Source: Ancylostoma caninum
Taxonomy: Eukaryota > Nematoda > Chromadorea > Rhabditida > Ancylostomatidae
Assembly (NCBI GenBank): GCA_037903475.1
Contig: JBAJFG010000391.1
Coordinates: forward strand, 62,001-126,000
Direction: 5' to 3'
Length of the DNA: 64,000 nucleotides
In this document: one piece after another, positions 1-10,750 of the stretch
How the letters are laid out: each line of letters opens with the position of its first letter
How positions within the stretch are numbered: position 1 is the stretch's first letter
The notes under the pieces: model-generated
What the model saw: only the letters and a program-made list of their open reading frames with translations
Database searches by the model: none
Told to the model about the DNA's origin: nothing
Made by a program: the position numbers and the translations under genes

Positions 1-422
1 AAACGCTTGGCCAGACTCCTAAATTTATTGTTCATCCTTTTCCGGGAAACATATCATTCGCCAATAACGAGTACTAGTTTACTCTCTGTTGCTTTTAAAT
101 GTTCATATTGTATTTACAGTCTATCGTATATTGTGTTTATTGTGTTTGATTGGGAACAACACTGTTGCATGCACGTAATATAACAGCGATTGGGGGGAAG
201 AGGGGTGCGAATAGTGATGATGTGAATCCAACGAATCTCGAGCGTTCTGGAGCTAGTTGCCTTCTGGGACCAGGGCGCAGCACGAGATAGTCATTTACCA
301 ACAGGGCTTAGTAGGCGTTGAGCACAGGGGGACTTAGTACCACCGTCCGGGGAAGAGCCGGAGGTGCTATGTGCTCAATAGATACAAGTGAGTTCTATGC
401 TATACAACTAAGGTAAAAGGTA
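1..422. other. Unassigned sequence at left edge
   Basis: I see no convincing exon, RNA gene or repeat here. The window begins inside unknown context, so an exon of a gene lying further left cannot be excluded. Confidence 0.4.
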
Positions 423-645
423 TCAAGGAAATGGTAAATACACAAGCAATGGCTTGATTCTTGTCTTTCCAGATGAATTTACGACAGTAGTACGCAGATC
501 GACAGGAACGGCGTCATTTTCTCGAAAGATGGAAGGAAGGCAGATTTGAGAGGAACATCGATGGCATCTAGCGTTACCAAACATACACTCCCATTTTTCT
601 GGTCTTTTCATAGGAACATAACTACGTTTGGACCGACAAGATTTA

Positions 646-1230
646 TTATGCTTCAGTCATTGCTGTCAATTTCGATAGAAAAATCTTTGATTTTGAAATT
701 TCAGCGTAAATGAATTTCTCTCTTTTGCGTCGGATACTGCTGAGCGGATCACAATACGTGTTGCGTTTTTCGTATCCACCAATCATCTTGAAAACGCTGT
801 CATAGTCCTTGGAGGTTTTCAAGATGTTTTTTATTCTTTTGTTGAGTTTGCCTGCAATAAAGTGTTGAATAATAAAGAGAAAACAGGAATTACGAGGAAA
901 ATGACTCACTCCCCATAAATGCACGTCATACATCAGACTGTACTCATTGCCACAATGAGATCGGTGATGCTTCCGTAAGCCGAGTCCATCTCGAGGATCC
1001 GTCCATTGCATTGCCAGTTTAGCGAGATCGACGAAGCAAGCTAGGTCCATTACGCTGTATGCTGGAAGGGACGGATATGGAAATGCTAAGATGAGTTTAC
1101 CAATACGGAAAAGCCGAAAAGCTTGCTGTAATATAGCGTTGAGTGTTTTTGCAGAAAATGAAGACATATACCCTAAGGTTAGGCGACTTGCGGTTGGAAA
1201 GTTTTTCTGGGTCACCATTTGAAGAACCAT
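646..1230 (-). CDS. Unrecognised 194-codon open frame, possibly transposon-derived
   Basis: This minus-strand frame opens with a true ATG and runs 194 codons. I do not recognise a family. The product is basic with many Lys and Arg near the C-terminus and has a short hydrophobic stretch after the middle, but no clear signal peptide or catalytic motif. A second open stretch (1273-1467) lies just upstream in the same frame. The decayed hAT-like gene at 2110-3559 lies further upstream on the same strand, so this may be more of that element or an unrelated relic. No splice sites were decisive. It could also be a chance open frame. Confidence 0.25.
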   Translation of the reverse strand: MVLQMVTQKNFPTASRLTLGYMSSFSAKTLNAILQQAFRLFRIGKLILAFPYPSLPAYSVMDLACFVDLAKLAMQWTDPRDGLGLRKHHRSHCGNEYSLMYDVHLWGVSHFPRNSCFLFIIQHFIAGKLNKRIKNILKTSKDYDSVFKMIGGYEKRNTYCDPLSSIRRKREKFIYAEISKSKIFLSKLTAMTEA

Positions 1231-2109
1231 AAAGCTATAAACGAGTTTAATTCAATGAGGAAATATTAGGGCTTAATGTATTTTTCCTCTACAGTATATC
1301 TGCTCCACCTCAGGTGGCATATCCAAGGAGTCGGCATTGTCGAGCAGAGCCTTATACAGACGGCTTGTCGTCACGCAAATTACTTGGTCATCCTCCAACT
1401 TTTCGCACGTTACTTGACTTGAAGAAGGAGTTAGGTTAGGTATGGCACAATATTTAGTGATCAGCATCGTCCTTTGGAACGTATTGGTGGAATTCAGTTA
1501 ATTAATCTCCATTGAAGTCAATAATGTCCAAAATTATATGTTTACTGACTGAAACGAATAAGCTTCTTGGAAGTTCCTCATTTCCGGAGAAGCGGAATGT
1601 TACCTTGTCGACGCAATCCTTGTTGGAAGATTTCATAAAAGTTGCAATCGGCGCAGATTGGAGTGGGGATAGGAATTTCTGGTAGCTTTCAAAGAAGGTC
1701 ACTCGCGAGCAGTCGTCAACGTCAAATCCAAGGCAATCTCCTTGATGGTATTGAAAAGCGGTGTCACGTAAGTCCACCGATGATCGGAGCATTTGAGCTT
1801 CGCTCAAGATCTAGCGGACGGAATTTAGTGAACTGGCACAAACGACTACTCTCTTTCTTCTTTTCAGAATTGAAGGTATGTAACAAGTCAGAATTGAAGT
1901 CAGCTAACTTTTTCGGGTGGTACCCGAGGTGGTACAGATTGGTCGAACGTAAGGATTCGGCATCCACCGGGGCGGAGTGTTGTAGTTGATGCAAAAATAG
2001 CGATCGAAGTTTTTAGTATGAGTAGGGACGACGGCGTCGTATCCTCTGAGTGGAGATCGTGTGGTCAATCCCTTTATAAGCTCTTCGATTATGTCATAAG
2101 ACTTCAATC

Positions 2110-3559
2110 TGGTTACAGGCTCCTGACTTTGTCAGTGGAATCAACCATTGAGCTGCCGGCTTGCAGCAGATAAAGTGAAAGAGACGAGACTTTGTCCAAA
2201 AGAGCAAGGACATATAGCAACCATATATAGACGCGTCAATCGCGCATTATCCAACTTGCAATCTTAGCACGTGATTGAATTGCATCTGCTGGGGTTGTAC
2301 CAGCAAACTTGTCCAGGCTCTGTATAAGAACAGGATAGACTCTCAATACACTGCAGAGAAGGATCCTGAAGCTGCCAGTCCAGCGAACTTCGAAAAACGC
2401 TCCCATTCGAAGGTATGGAATCCCCACTAAGCGAGCCGTGTCTCTGTAAATCCTTCGAACAGTTGCTCCTTGTTTAGTCCCGAAAATATCGTGCATTACA
2501 AGGGATCTTGCAGACACATAAGGTGCGTGCTTCACTTTTTTTATCGCGTTTTGCAACTTGTGAGCATTGCATATTGAGAGGAGTAGATGGGTGCGCCGCC
2601 TCGCATCCGAAACCGTCGTTCTTTTTTATTTCATCTTTAAGCAATGCGTAGACTCCACCTTGCCCTCTTTTCATGACACTTGCTCCATCGGTACCAAGTC
2701 TGGCAAGGTGTCACATCACGAAGTGCAAGGGATCAGAAGGAAGACCTGACGAGTGTTGCCAGTCAGAAATTCCCCTGAGATGATCGACAAGCGTTGACCC
2801 AATAATCTCACCTGTTTCCTGTCTCAATTCAGCAAAAAGAAGATGGAAGGTGAATGACGTATTCTCCGTTGTAAGTGTCCGCAATAAATAGCTCATCCGC
2901 TTAGTTCCTTTATTGGAGCTAGAGCCATTCATGAGCAGGGAGAAAGAGAGCTCGGCATTTATTATGTACTCCAAGATATTGTACTCGATGGGCACTGCGA
3001 ATACCTTTATCATTCTTTTAGCTGAGGTTTGTTCGTAGTGAGCTGTTCCGGCATTGGTACAGGTTCTAAGACCATAAAACATCATTGGAAGCTGAGTGGA
3101 AAGAAGAGGACCCTACTTGGCTATTGTGCATGCAGCTAATGTAGAAGCGATTGTGAACTTCAAAATTGACACCGCTGCATCTCTGTCACTTGCTCCAAGT
3201 GCAATGTAGAAGACCTTCATATTTGATCTGTGTCCGTCTGATTTGGCATGGCGAGTGATGGCTCTTCTTAGGAAGTAGATAGACTTGCTCCGTTTCGTAT
3301 CAAATCTGCGTACGCACAGGCTTTTCTGGGAACCAAGCAAATTCATTCATCTCCCTTTCACGGGTTGCTGCTGGCTCGCACACTTGGCGAAGTCACTTTG
3401 AGGATTGCAACTGGTAGCATGTGCTCTGTTACATAGTGCACAGCGGAAGAAAGCCGTTTGGTATTCTGAGGCTGCATATAAAGTAGAAGCCATGATAAGC
3501 GGGCCAAGCGACTGATTGTTGAAGACGCGAATGGCTTCCGATTGACGATAATTTTTCAA
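2110..3559 (-). pseudogene. hAT-like (DUF4371/zinc-finger-862-like) transposase pseudogene
   Basis: One minus-strand frame reads from about 3559 to 2600 as hAT-like protein but is cut by in-frame stops near 3347, 3113 and 2711 and by a frameshift near 2590. The N-terminal part has Cys and His pairs ending in a TRHAKSDGH-like zinc finger. The middle has FSLLMNGSS, where hAT proteins of this group usually have an Asp; next comes GTDGASVM followed by a GV-LL stretch, the signature of the second acidic block. After the frameshift the protein continues with CNAHKLQNAI, matching the usual C-x-x-H-R-L step, then an RW block and, past another stop (about 2236), a LALLDKVSSL helix. The family call rests on this order of motifs. 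The stops and frameshift make it non-functional as transposase. Its ends and target duplication were not located. Confidence 0.6.
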
Positions 3560-4241
3560 GCTTTTGCATAATTTCTGAACGAGTTTTTCAATCAGAGTAT
3601 AAGCCGTTTTGTTTCCTCAGCTCCATTTCTGTTGCTTCTTGAATCTTGCTCTTGTAATTAGCAAGCGACCGTCGATGTTTTCAATTCGCCTTTCCATCTC
3701 GCATAGGCGTCCTGAACGTCCTCTGTGCAGCCCAGGATTTTCGTCGCAGTACTTAGAAACACTAAAGTTTTCCGCAGTAATGGAAGCGTTTGCGGATTCT
3801 CGCAAACGCGATGGACCCGGAAAGAAGCTACGGATGGTTCATCCTCGGCCAAGCCTTCCATCTTCGTATCTGTTCTCATTTCTTTTCCCCGAATTATCAT
3901 CGCCCTCCTCATTTAAGGGATCCAGCTCCATCGTGTCAAAATCCATAGGTTCTTCACAATTCTCGGTTTATACTCTTTTTTTCAAATAATTCATCCAATT
4001 TGACATCACAGCGATTCCCGTATCCCGCAGATTGCTCAGTTATTGCGAAGGCTTGTTCCGCTCCATCATGTTTGCAGCGTGAAATCGAACGATGGGACGG
4101 AATGTCGTCAAAATCAGGAGGAAAGATGGGAGCAGTCACTTGCTTTCCAGTCTTCTCGAAAAGGGGCTGAAGAATATTCAGAGATGATGATTCGATGTCT
4201 TCCCCGACAATGTCACCACCACTATATCGACAGCCCTCTAA
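3560..4241. other. Unassigned flank between hAT-like relic and inverted-repeat element
   Basis: Open frames occur on both strands but none shows a recognisable domain or good splice context. On the minus strand this could be the N-terminal part of the hAT-like relic, which I could not confirm. Confidence 0.3.
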
Positions 4242-5079
4242 CTCAGGAGATCTAGAAACCGTGTTTTGCATGGGATAAAACCGTGTTTTGCATCGGATTG
4301 AAAGATGCAAATCCCACGAATAAGTCATGCACACTCATGCAAATCCCATGCAAATCCCATGCAGAACACGGTTTGAGAAACGTTTTGAGAACCGGGTTTT
4401 GCATGGGTTCTGCATTGGTTTTGCATGAGGTAACGTCGGTTTTGCATGGGTTTGTAATGACCAGTTCGCGTCCTGGAGGAGTGGGGGAGGGGGTACGAGG
4501 AGTGGCTCCCACGCACCTCAAGAACTAAAATACTGCGCTGTCGTCGCACACCTTGCAACTCCACCGAATTGTGCACTTTTAACTCCTCTCTCAGCTCATT
4601 TTTGATCGGGCCAACTTCTGCTGGATGTCCGACTGAGGTGCATCGTACATTAAGCTGGTGAATGTTCCCTATGTTAAAATGCAATAATTTCATATTTCAG
4701 AGAAACCTGCAAATTTTTGGCATAATTATGGAGATCGCAATGAGTAAATTTTTATCATACATAAAGCACTCCTGATTGTGAAAAAACAATGGAAATAATG
4801 AATGAAAAATCTAAATAACCGGTTCTTCACAAATCGATGCAAAACCCATACACACCTATGCAAATCCCGGTTTAATCCGGTGCAAAACCCGGTTTTTTTA
4901 ATCAATAATTTTCAGCATTGCTTGAATCGATGCAAAACCCATGCATACCCATTCAAAACCCATGCGTCTCCAAATCCGATGCAAATCCCATGCAAAACCC
5001 GCGAAAAACCCACGATTTTCTCAAAGTCATGCAAAACCCATGCATACCGATGCAAAACACGGTTTTTAGATTTCCTGAG
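4242..5079. mobile_element. Non-autonomous DNA transposon with TIRs and TGCAAAACCCATGCA subterminal repeats
   Basis: The two ends are inverted copies of each other: 33 bases at each end match with 3 mismatches, starting CTCAGGA and running into AAACCGTGTTTTGCAT. Inside each end lies a block of degenerate repeats built on GTTTTGCATGGG (left block to about 4460) and its complement CCCATGCAAAAC (right block about 4838-5060). The central 370 bases are unique and contain no recognisable coding sequence. Structure fits a MITE or fold-back element with subterminal transposase-binding repeats. No convincing target-site duplication was found at this boundary, so the exact ends may be off by a few bases. 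Confidence 0.65.
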
Positions 5080-5103
5080 AAGCTACCAATGCCTGCTTTT
5101 CAC

Positions 5104-5984
5104 TCATAACTTTGATACTTTCGATGTTCTCCTTCCTATTATTTTTCTCTCGATCCCAATGAAACTGAACATCTCGACGAACTCCTTCAATACAGAGCGT
5201 TTTGTGCAGTCCATTCTTACGAGGACGTGGACAAGTTGACCCGAGGGCGCATTATCGGCCTCATTCCACGATGGAAGAACTTGTTCTTTTCCCAGAAAAC
5301 TTGTGACAGTCATCTGAAATTGATGGTAATTCAAAATGAGATACTTTGTGCGAAATAGGATCTACACTACAGTGCAGAGGAGACTCACTAGCACTTGCGC
5401 AAAGACATCTTTTTTGCAGTGGGGCCAGTTGATGAGAGATCCACATCGAACACCGTCACCAGTCACTTACATGACCTAGTGAATAGGCTCACTTGCATCG
5501 GGATGATCGGCAATGGAAATAGGAGCAGCCAATTTCCTAGGACCGCCAACCACAAAGTACCCATAGTATAAATCAGGTTGCCTCGTGCCACCTTTCTTTT
5601 GATTTTCGGGGATAGCTCTTTTAGGCCATGGAAATTTAGAGAACTTGACAAAGGTTTTCACCACGAAGATCCCGTCTCCAAGGCTCTGCAAAGAGAAAGT
5701 ATTCATTGAAGAACGAGTAAACATGTAGCACCTAGCAATAAATTCTAACCTTTTTTGGCTTGGTATCGAAAACAACAAGGCCGTACTCTGCCAAGGTGAA
5801 TGAATTCATGACATGTATGTTCTGACGGCATTTCGGCTCTATAGCCAGTTCCGCATATTCCAACCTCCAGATGTCTGTAGAGAGTAGAAATCTCACTTAT
5901 GAAGGGAATACATTCCATAGGAAGGTTCTCTTTGCCGAAAATCGGTGGAGAAGAGAGGAAAATGAACCATAGCAACGACATCAT
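5104..5984 (-). CDS. Small secreted protein, unrecognised, five-exon model
   Basis: Model: exons 5984-5912, 5874-5750, 5685-5493, 5465-5389 and 5313-5104, all phases consistent, giving 225 residues. The start ATG leads into MMSLLWFIFLSSPPIFG, a typical signal peptide, so the product should be secreted. The mature part is rich in aromatic and basic residues with few Cys (one after the second intron, two in the fourth exon, one in the last), and no family is recognised. Introns are 37, 64, 27 and 75 nt. The 27-nt intron is below the size normally spliced in nematodes; without it, in-frame TAG and TAA codons lie between exons 3 and 4. It is therefore either a real gene with an ultra-short intron, a gene ending at 5476, or a young pseudogene. 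Introns 2 and 4 have ordinary acceptors (TTTGCAG, TTTCAG). Confidence 0.5.
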
Positions 5985-6287
5985 GAGCGCAGAATAGAGA
6001 CAACGCGGAATGGACAAGCCGAGGAGGAGGAGCGATTCATCGAGCGCATCATCAATTGTTCAGTTCAATGCTTATAAAAGGTGAGACGGGCACAACTGCA
6101 CAACAAGAACACATTCAATGAATCCAAATTTTAGGTCAAGTTCTCGTGAAAGTCAGCCATATAACTATTGCAATGACATCAACCTGGACCAGTGAGGATA
6201 TCGTTTTCTACCCGTTGGAGCCAACTCATCCGACCATTCCTTTTCGCACCGAATTGAATATTGGGATATTATGGGATATTTGAAAGA

Positions 6288-8112
6288 ATCTTCTTCTTCT
6301 TAGCGTTTTTCCCGTTTGCAGCGGGGTCCGCTTTGCTGATCCTTTGACGCCAGAGTGCTGTGTCGTGCGCTTGGTCGGGATGGATCCCAGCCGTCTTGAG
6401 GTCACCGTGTACTGTGTCGTTGTTTTGGTCGTCCTTTAGGCCGCTTTCCTGGTACCTCTACGTCGAAGCCAATCCTACAGACCGTCTGATGAAACCACTG
6501 AGCCGAGGTATTTGAACGTAGCGGCTCGCGAAAGATTCGTGCCACTAACTTTGATGATGCCGGACTCGTGTTCGTCGGTGGTCAAGTACTCGGTCTTCTT
6601 AACGTTGTGGCGGAGGCCGAACCGTGCCAGCTGGTCACTCAACGCTTGCGTCTGTCGTTCAAGTTTACCCTTGTCTTCGGATGCAAGCATTACGTCATCC
6701 GCGTACAGCAGCGTCCATGGCGCTGGTCTGTGAAGCTTCTTTGTGATAGCATCCATGAATACGATGAAAAGAAGCGGGGAAAGGGCTGAGCCTTGGTGTA
6801 CGCCCACGGTTATGGGGAACTCCGTCAACGTACCCGCGGCAGCGCACTTTACTCCTGTGATCGGCGTAAAGAATCTGCACCTAATCGATCAGCTCTTCGG
6901 GAATGCCGTGAAGCTGCAGAGCGTACCAAATGACTTCGTGGGGGACGTGGTCAAAGGCCTTCTCCAGATCTAGGAAAGCTAGGTGCAATGGTCTTTTCTT
7001 TTCACGATGCTTCTCGGTCAGGAGACGGGCGGCGTGGATGGCATCGGTAGTGCCGCATCCGGATACAAAGCCGCATTGGTTGGGAGATAGCTGGACGATT
7101 TCGCGAATCCGGCGATCAATGATGCGTTCGAAGATCTTCATGGTATGCGACAACATACGGATTGGTCGATAGTTCGCGCAGTCAGCGGGGTTACCCTTAC
7201 CCTTCCACATTGGGATGGTAGTGCTTCGCTGCCAGCCCACGAGCACCTTCTTCTCCGCTATGACTAGATTAAAAAATTCCGTTAACCAATCAGCGGAGTT
7301 CCACCACTGCGACTCCCACAATTCCGCTGCCATATCATTTGGACCAGTCGCTTTGCCTGGCTTCATCTGCTTCAGTGCATACATGGCCTCTTCGATGGTG
7401 ATCGGCAGCATGGGCGGAACTTCTGGGACGGATGGATGGGCAAATTCTTCCGTCGAGACCTTCTTAAAATAATCCTTCCATCGTATATATTATCAAATCC
7501 TTCCATCGTTGCATCACCTTCTTGTGATCCATCAGGAGGTGGCCTTGCTCGTCGTTGACCCCGTGAAACTTCTCGACATCGTCTGCTTGGCGCTGACGCG
7601 ATTTCGCGAGTCGGGAGATGAAGCGCTCACCGTCCCTCGAGTCTAACTTCTTACAGACTTCATCGTAATGAGCCGCCTTCGCTGCGGCTTCTTTCTCTCT
7701 TAATCTCCACCACTTGATTCGAGCCGGCCCACATCGTTCGACGCGCTTCTTGTTTGGCGGCGTGATTATCCGTGATGAGCTTCTGGTCTTGATATCTCAC
7801 AAGCACGTAGTCGATCTGTGTCTTGTTGCTGCCGCTATCCGAAGCCGCCGTGGCATCTGTAGCCGTCCTTCGTCGATCCTACGTGACCATTCAAGTCCCC
7901 TGCAATAATGGCCGTATCTTCTGGTGGTACTGCAGCAGTCTTCTCATCAATCAGCGCCTAGAAGTCTTTTTCGGCTCGGTCTGAACATCCAGTCTGCGGG
8001 AGTATGCCGAGAAAAAGTGGATGCGCCTTTCTAACATGACGACAACAATCTTCATACGACGATCGTCAAAACGCTCCACGCCCTCTATGGAGTCCCTGAA
8101 TCCCTTTCACTG
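6288..8112 (-). mobile_element. RTE-type non-LTR retrotransposon, 5'-truncated decayed copy 1
   Basis: On the minus strand this segment matches the intact element at 58,075-61,240. It begins at its 3' end with the CTTCTTCTTCTT tail and covers the C-terminal domain, reverse transcriptase (YADD box, LDLEKAFD-like motif at about 6950) and part of the endonuclease. The reading frame is broken repeatedly. An internal deletion near 6480 joins the KYLGS region directly to the last ~65 codons, removing about 110 codons. A short local duplication of ATCAAATCCTTCCATCG-like sequence occurs near 7490. Homology stops near 8112 in the endonuclease. No target-site duplication was evident. It is an inactive fossil, related more closely to copy 2 than to the intact element. 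Confidence 0.85.
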
Positions 8113-8889
8113 CCAAATGAATAGGTGAAAACTCACGCAGCTATGGTTTCTTCTACGTTTTATTCCTGTTTGAACGAATCCAGTTCTGCTAAATGTGCCT
8201 TCATACGACGAATAAATTCTCGTTGAGCCTGCAATAACGAACAAATTGAAAGTCGGTCCACTAGGGCTTCTTTTCTGGAGCCTACATGTGATGAAAGTGT
8301 ACGCGAAAACCAGCCAAAGCGAGAACAGCTACAGTGGCTTCAACAAGGACCAACTTAGACAAATCTCTACAGATTGAGATGGAAAACGAAGCAGTATGGA
8401 AACTATCACTGCAGGTGTTGTCGGTATCCCACAGCATGAATTAATCAATAAAACATCCGGGAGCTCGCTAGCCGAACAAAGTTCCAGAACAGAAGTTTCT
8501 ACATCCACCTTCAATACTCTAAACACAAATACACAGTTGCAAACAGTTTGTAAACACGAATATATAGCAAGCAAATGTTTGCGAGTTGGTCTTCTATGCT
8601 TGTTACGAACCTAGCTGTAAAGGGGTACTGAATGAGAAAGTAATTCGTGTGATACTCTTTGGCCTGTCGAAAAACCCTGTCGTTCTCCAAAGGAAGTATG
8701 CCAATCTGGAGTCAGAGCGGAAAAGTTGAATTATAAGGCTAGGAGCTATAATAGGTGAAAACGACAAATATTGCAAAAGATTAACATGATGCAATTCCAA
8801 ATCAAGGAATTAAGAAACAGCAATGAAAGCAGCCATCCACAGCGTAGAGCGCGGAAGAGCACTGGAGCGGTTTTTTTTCTTTCCAAGCT
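8113..8889. other. Unassigned sequence between RTE copies
   Basis: No exon, RNA or repeat is supported here. Short open frames on both strands (for example 8329-8574 minus) lack domains and splice context. Confidence 0.4.
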
Positions 8890-9022
8890 AGAAATTTTTC
8901 GAGGAATTTTTTCTAGTTTGAGAAAGTGTTTCGATGCGCACTCAACTCTAAGATATGCGGCCAGGGGACAACTCTCCCCCAGAAAGGCATCCTTCGTCTT
9001 TGAGAAACCGCCTTCATTTTTG

Positions 9023-9039
9023 AAAAGAAAACTGTCACT
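9023..9039. repeat. Target-site duplication, left side of RTE copy 2
   Basis: AAAAGAAAACTGTCACT here is repeated exactly at 10580-10596, directly abutting both ends of the RTE copy. Confidence 0.9.
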
Positions 9040-10579
9040 TCTTCTTCCTAGCGTTTTTCCCGTTTCGTAGCGGGGTCCGCTTTGCTGATCCTTTGACGCC
9101 ACATTGCCCTGTCGTGCGCCTGGTCGGGATGGATCCTAACCAGCTTGAGGTCGGCGTGCAGAGTGTCAAGCCATCTTTGCTTTGGTCATCCTTTCGGTCG
9201 CTTTCCTGGCACTTCTAGATTGAAGCCAATCCTACAAACTTTATCGCCATCAGCACGGAGAACGCGACCGAACCATCGCAGACGCGCCTCACGGAGCTTG
9301 TCGGCTATCACGGTAACTCCAAATCGCTGCCGTATGTCCTGGTTGCAGAAGCGATCCAGCTGCGTAATACCACCCATCCACCGCAGCATCCTCATTTTCA
9401 CGACGTTGATTCGGCGCTCCGTTTCCTTGGTGGCAGGCCAACAATCGGCACCATAGAGCGCGACCGGTCGTACCACTGTTCGGTAGATCTTCGACTTCAG
9501 GCGGTGCTCTTGTCGCACAGCACATCAATCAGTGAGCGCCACATCAGCCACGCAGCGTTAACGCGTGCGATCATCTCATGAGAGAGAGTGCCGTCCGATG
9601 AGACCATTGAACCGAGGTATTTGAACGCAGTGGCTCTCGGGAGATTCATGCCATTAACTTTAATGGTGCCGGGCTCGTGTTCGTCGGTGGTCAGACACAC
9701 GGTCTTCTTAATGTTGAGGCGAAGGCCAAACCGTGCCAGTTGGTTACTCCACGCTTGCGTCTGCCGTTCAAGCTCACCCTTGTCTTAGGATGCTAGCATT
9801 ACGTCGTCGGCATACAACAGCGTCCAAGGCACCGGTCTTTGAAGGTCCTTTGTGAGGGCATCCATGACAACGATGAAAAGCAGCGGAGAGAGAGCTGAGC
9901 CTTGGTGTACGCCAACGGTAACTCTGTCGATGTGCCGGCTGCCGCCTGCACTTTACTCCTATGACCGGCGTAAAGCATCTGCACCCATCTGAGAAGCTCC
10001 TCCGGAATGCCTTGAAGCCGCATTGCGTACCAGATTACTTCGTGCGGAACGCGATCGAAGGCCTTCTCCAGGTCGAGGAACGCTAGGTGCAGTGGCCTTT
10101 CTTCTCACGATGCTTCTCGATCAGAAGACGGGCAGCATGGATGGCATCGGTAGTGCCAGGTACAAAACCGCACTGGTTCGGGGATAGTTGAACGATTTCA
10201 CGAATCCGGCGATCAATGATACGCTCGAAGATCTTCATGGCATGCGACAACAGACGGATTGGCCTATAGTTCGCGCAATCTGAGGGACTGCCTTTACCTT
10301 TCCAGATCAGGATGGTGATGCTTCGTTGCCACTCCTCGGGCACCCTCTTCTCTGCTATGACCAAGTTGAAAAATTTCGTCAACCATTCAGCGAAACTCCA
10401 ACCCTGTGCCTTCCACACTTCCGCTGCCATATCATCTGGACCAGTCGCCTTGTCTATCTTCATACGTTTCAATGCAAATATGGTCCCTTCGATGGTGATC
10501 GGCTGTACCGGTCCGAAGCTGGGCGGGATTTCTGGAACAGAAGGCAAAATAATCCCTCCATCATCGTCTCCATCCATGC
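9040..10579 (-). mobile_element. RTE-type non-LTR retrotransposon, 5'-truncated copy 2 with TSD
   Basis: Minus-strand fragment matching roughly codons 490-995 of the intact element: the block before reverse transcriptase (GPVQPIT), the RT motifs (RPIRLLS, SPNQCGFV, YRAVV-like C-terminal domain) and the C-terminal WFGRVLRA region. The frame is broken by small deletions, for example near 9920 and 10100. The 3' end starts with TCTTCTTCC at 9040 and the 5' truncation point is at 10579. The 17-bp perfect duplication on both sides shows insertion by target-primed reverse transcription into the fold-back element. It cannot encode an active protein. Confidence 0.9.
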
Positions 10580-10596
10580 AAAAGAAAACTGTCACT
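10580..10596. repeat. Target-site duplication, right side of RTE copy 2
   Basis: Exact 17-bp partner of 9023-9039. Confidence 0.9.
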
Positions 10597-10750
10597 CATG
10601 GTCAAAAAATGGTCAAAAACCACTTTTCGGCCTTTTCAAAAATGAAGACGGTTTCTCAAAACGAAGGATGCCCTCGTGAGAGTTGATATTCCCTGGGCAC
10701 ATAACTTGGTGGGCGCAGGAGGCTAAATTCCGAAATTTCTAGAATGCTCT

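Larger units (their letters stand above)
8890..10750. repeat. Fold-back (inverted-repeat) element split by RTE copy 2
   Basis: The left arm (about 8890-9030) and right arm (about 10610-10750) are imperfect inverted copies. Shared pieces include GGCATCCTTCGT, TTGAGAAACCG, CTTCATTTTTGAAAAG and CTAGAAATTT, in inverse order on the two sides. The spacer is almost entirely the RTE insertion at 9040-10579. Without that insertion the arms would be separated by only about 50 bases, typical of a palindromic MITE. No coding capacity was seen. Outer boundaries are approximate. Confidence 0.6.
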
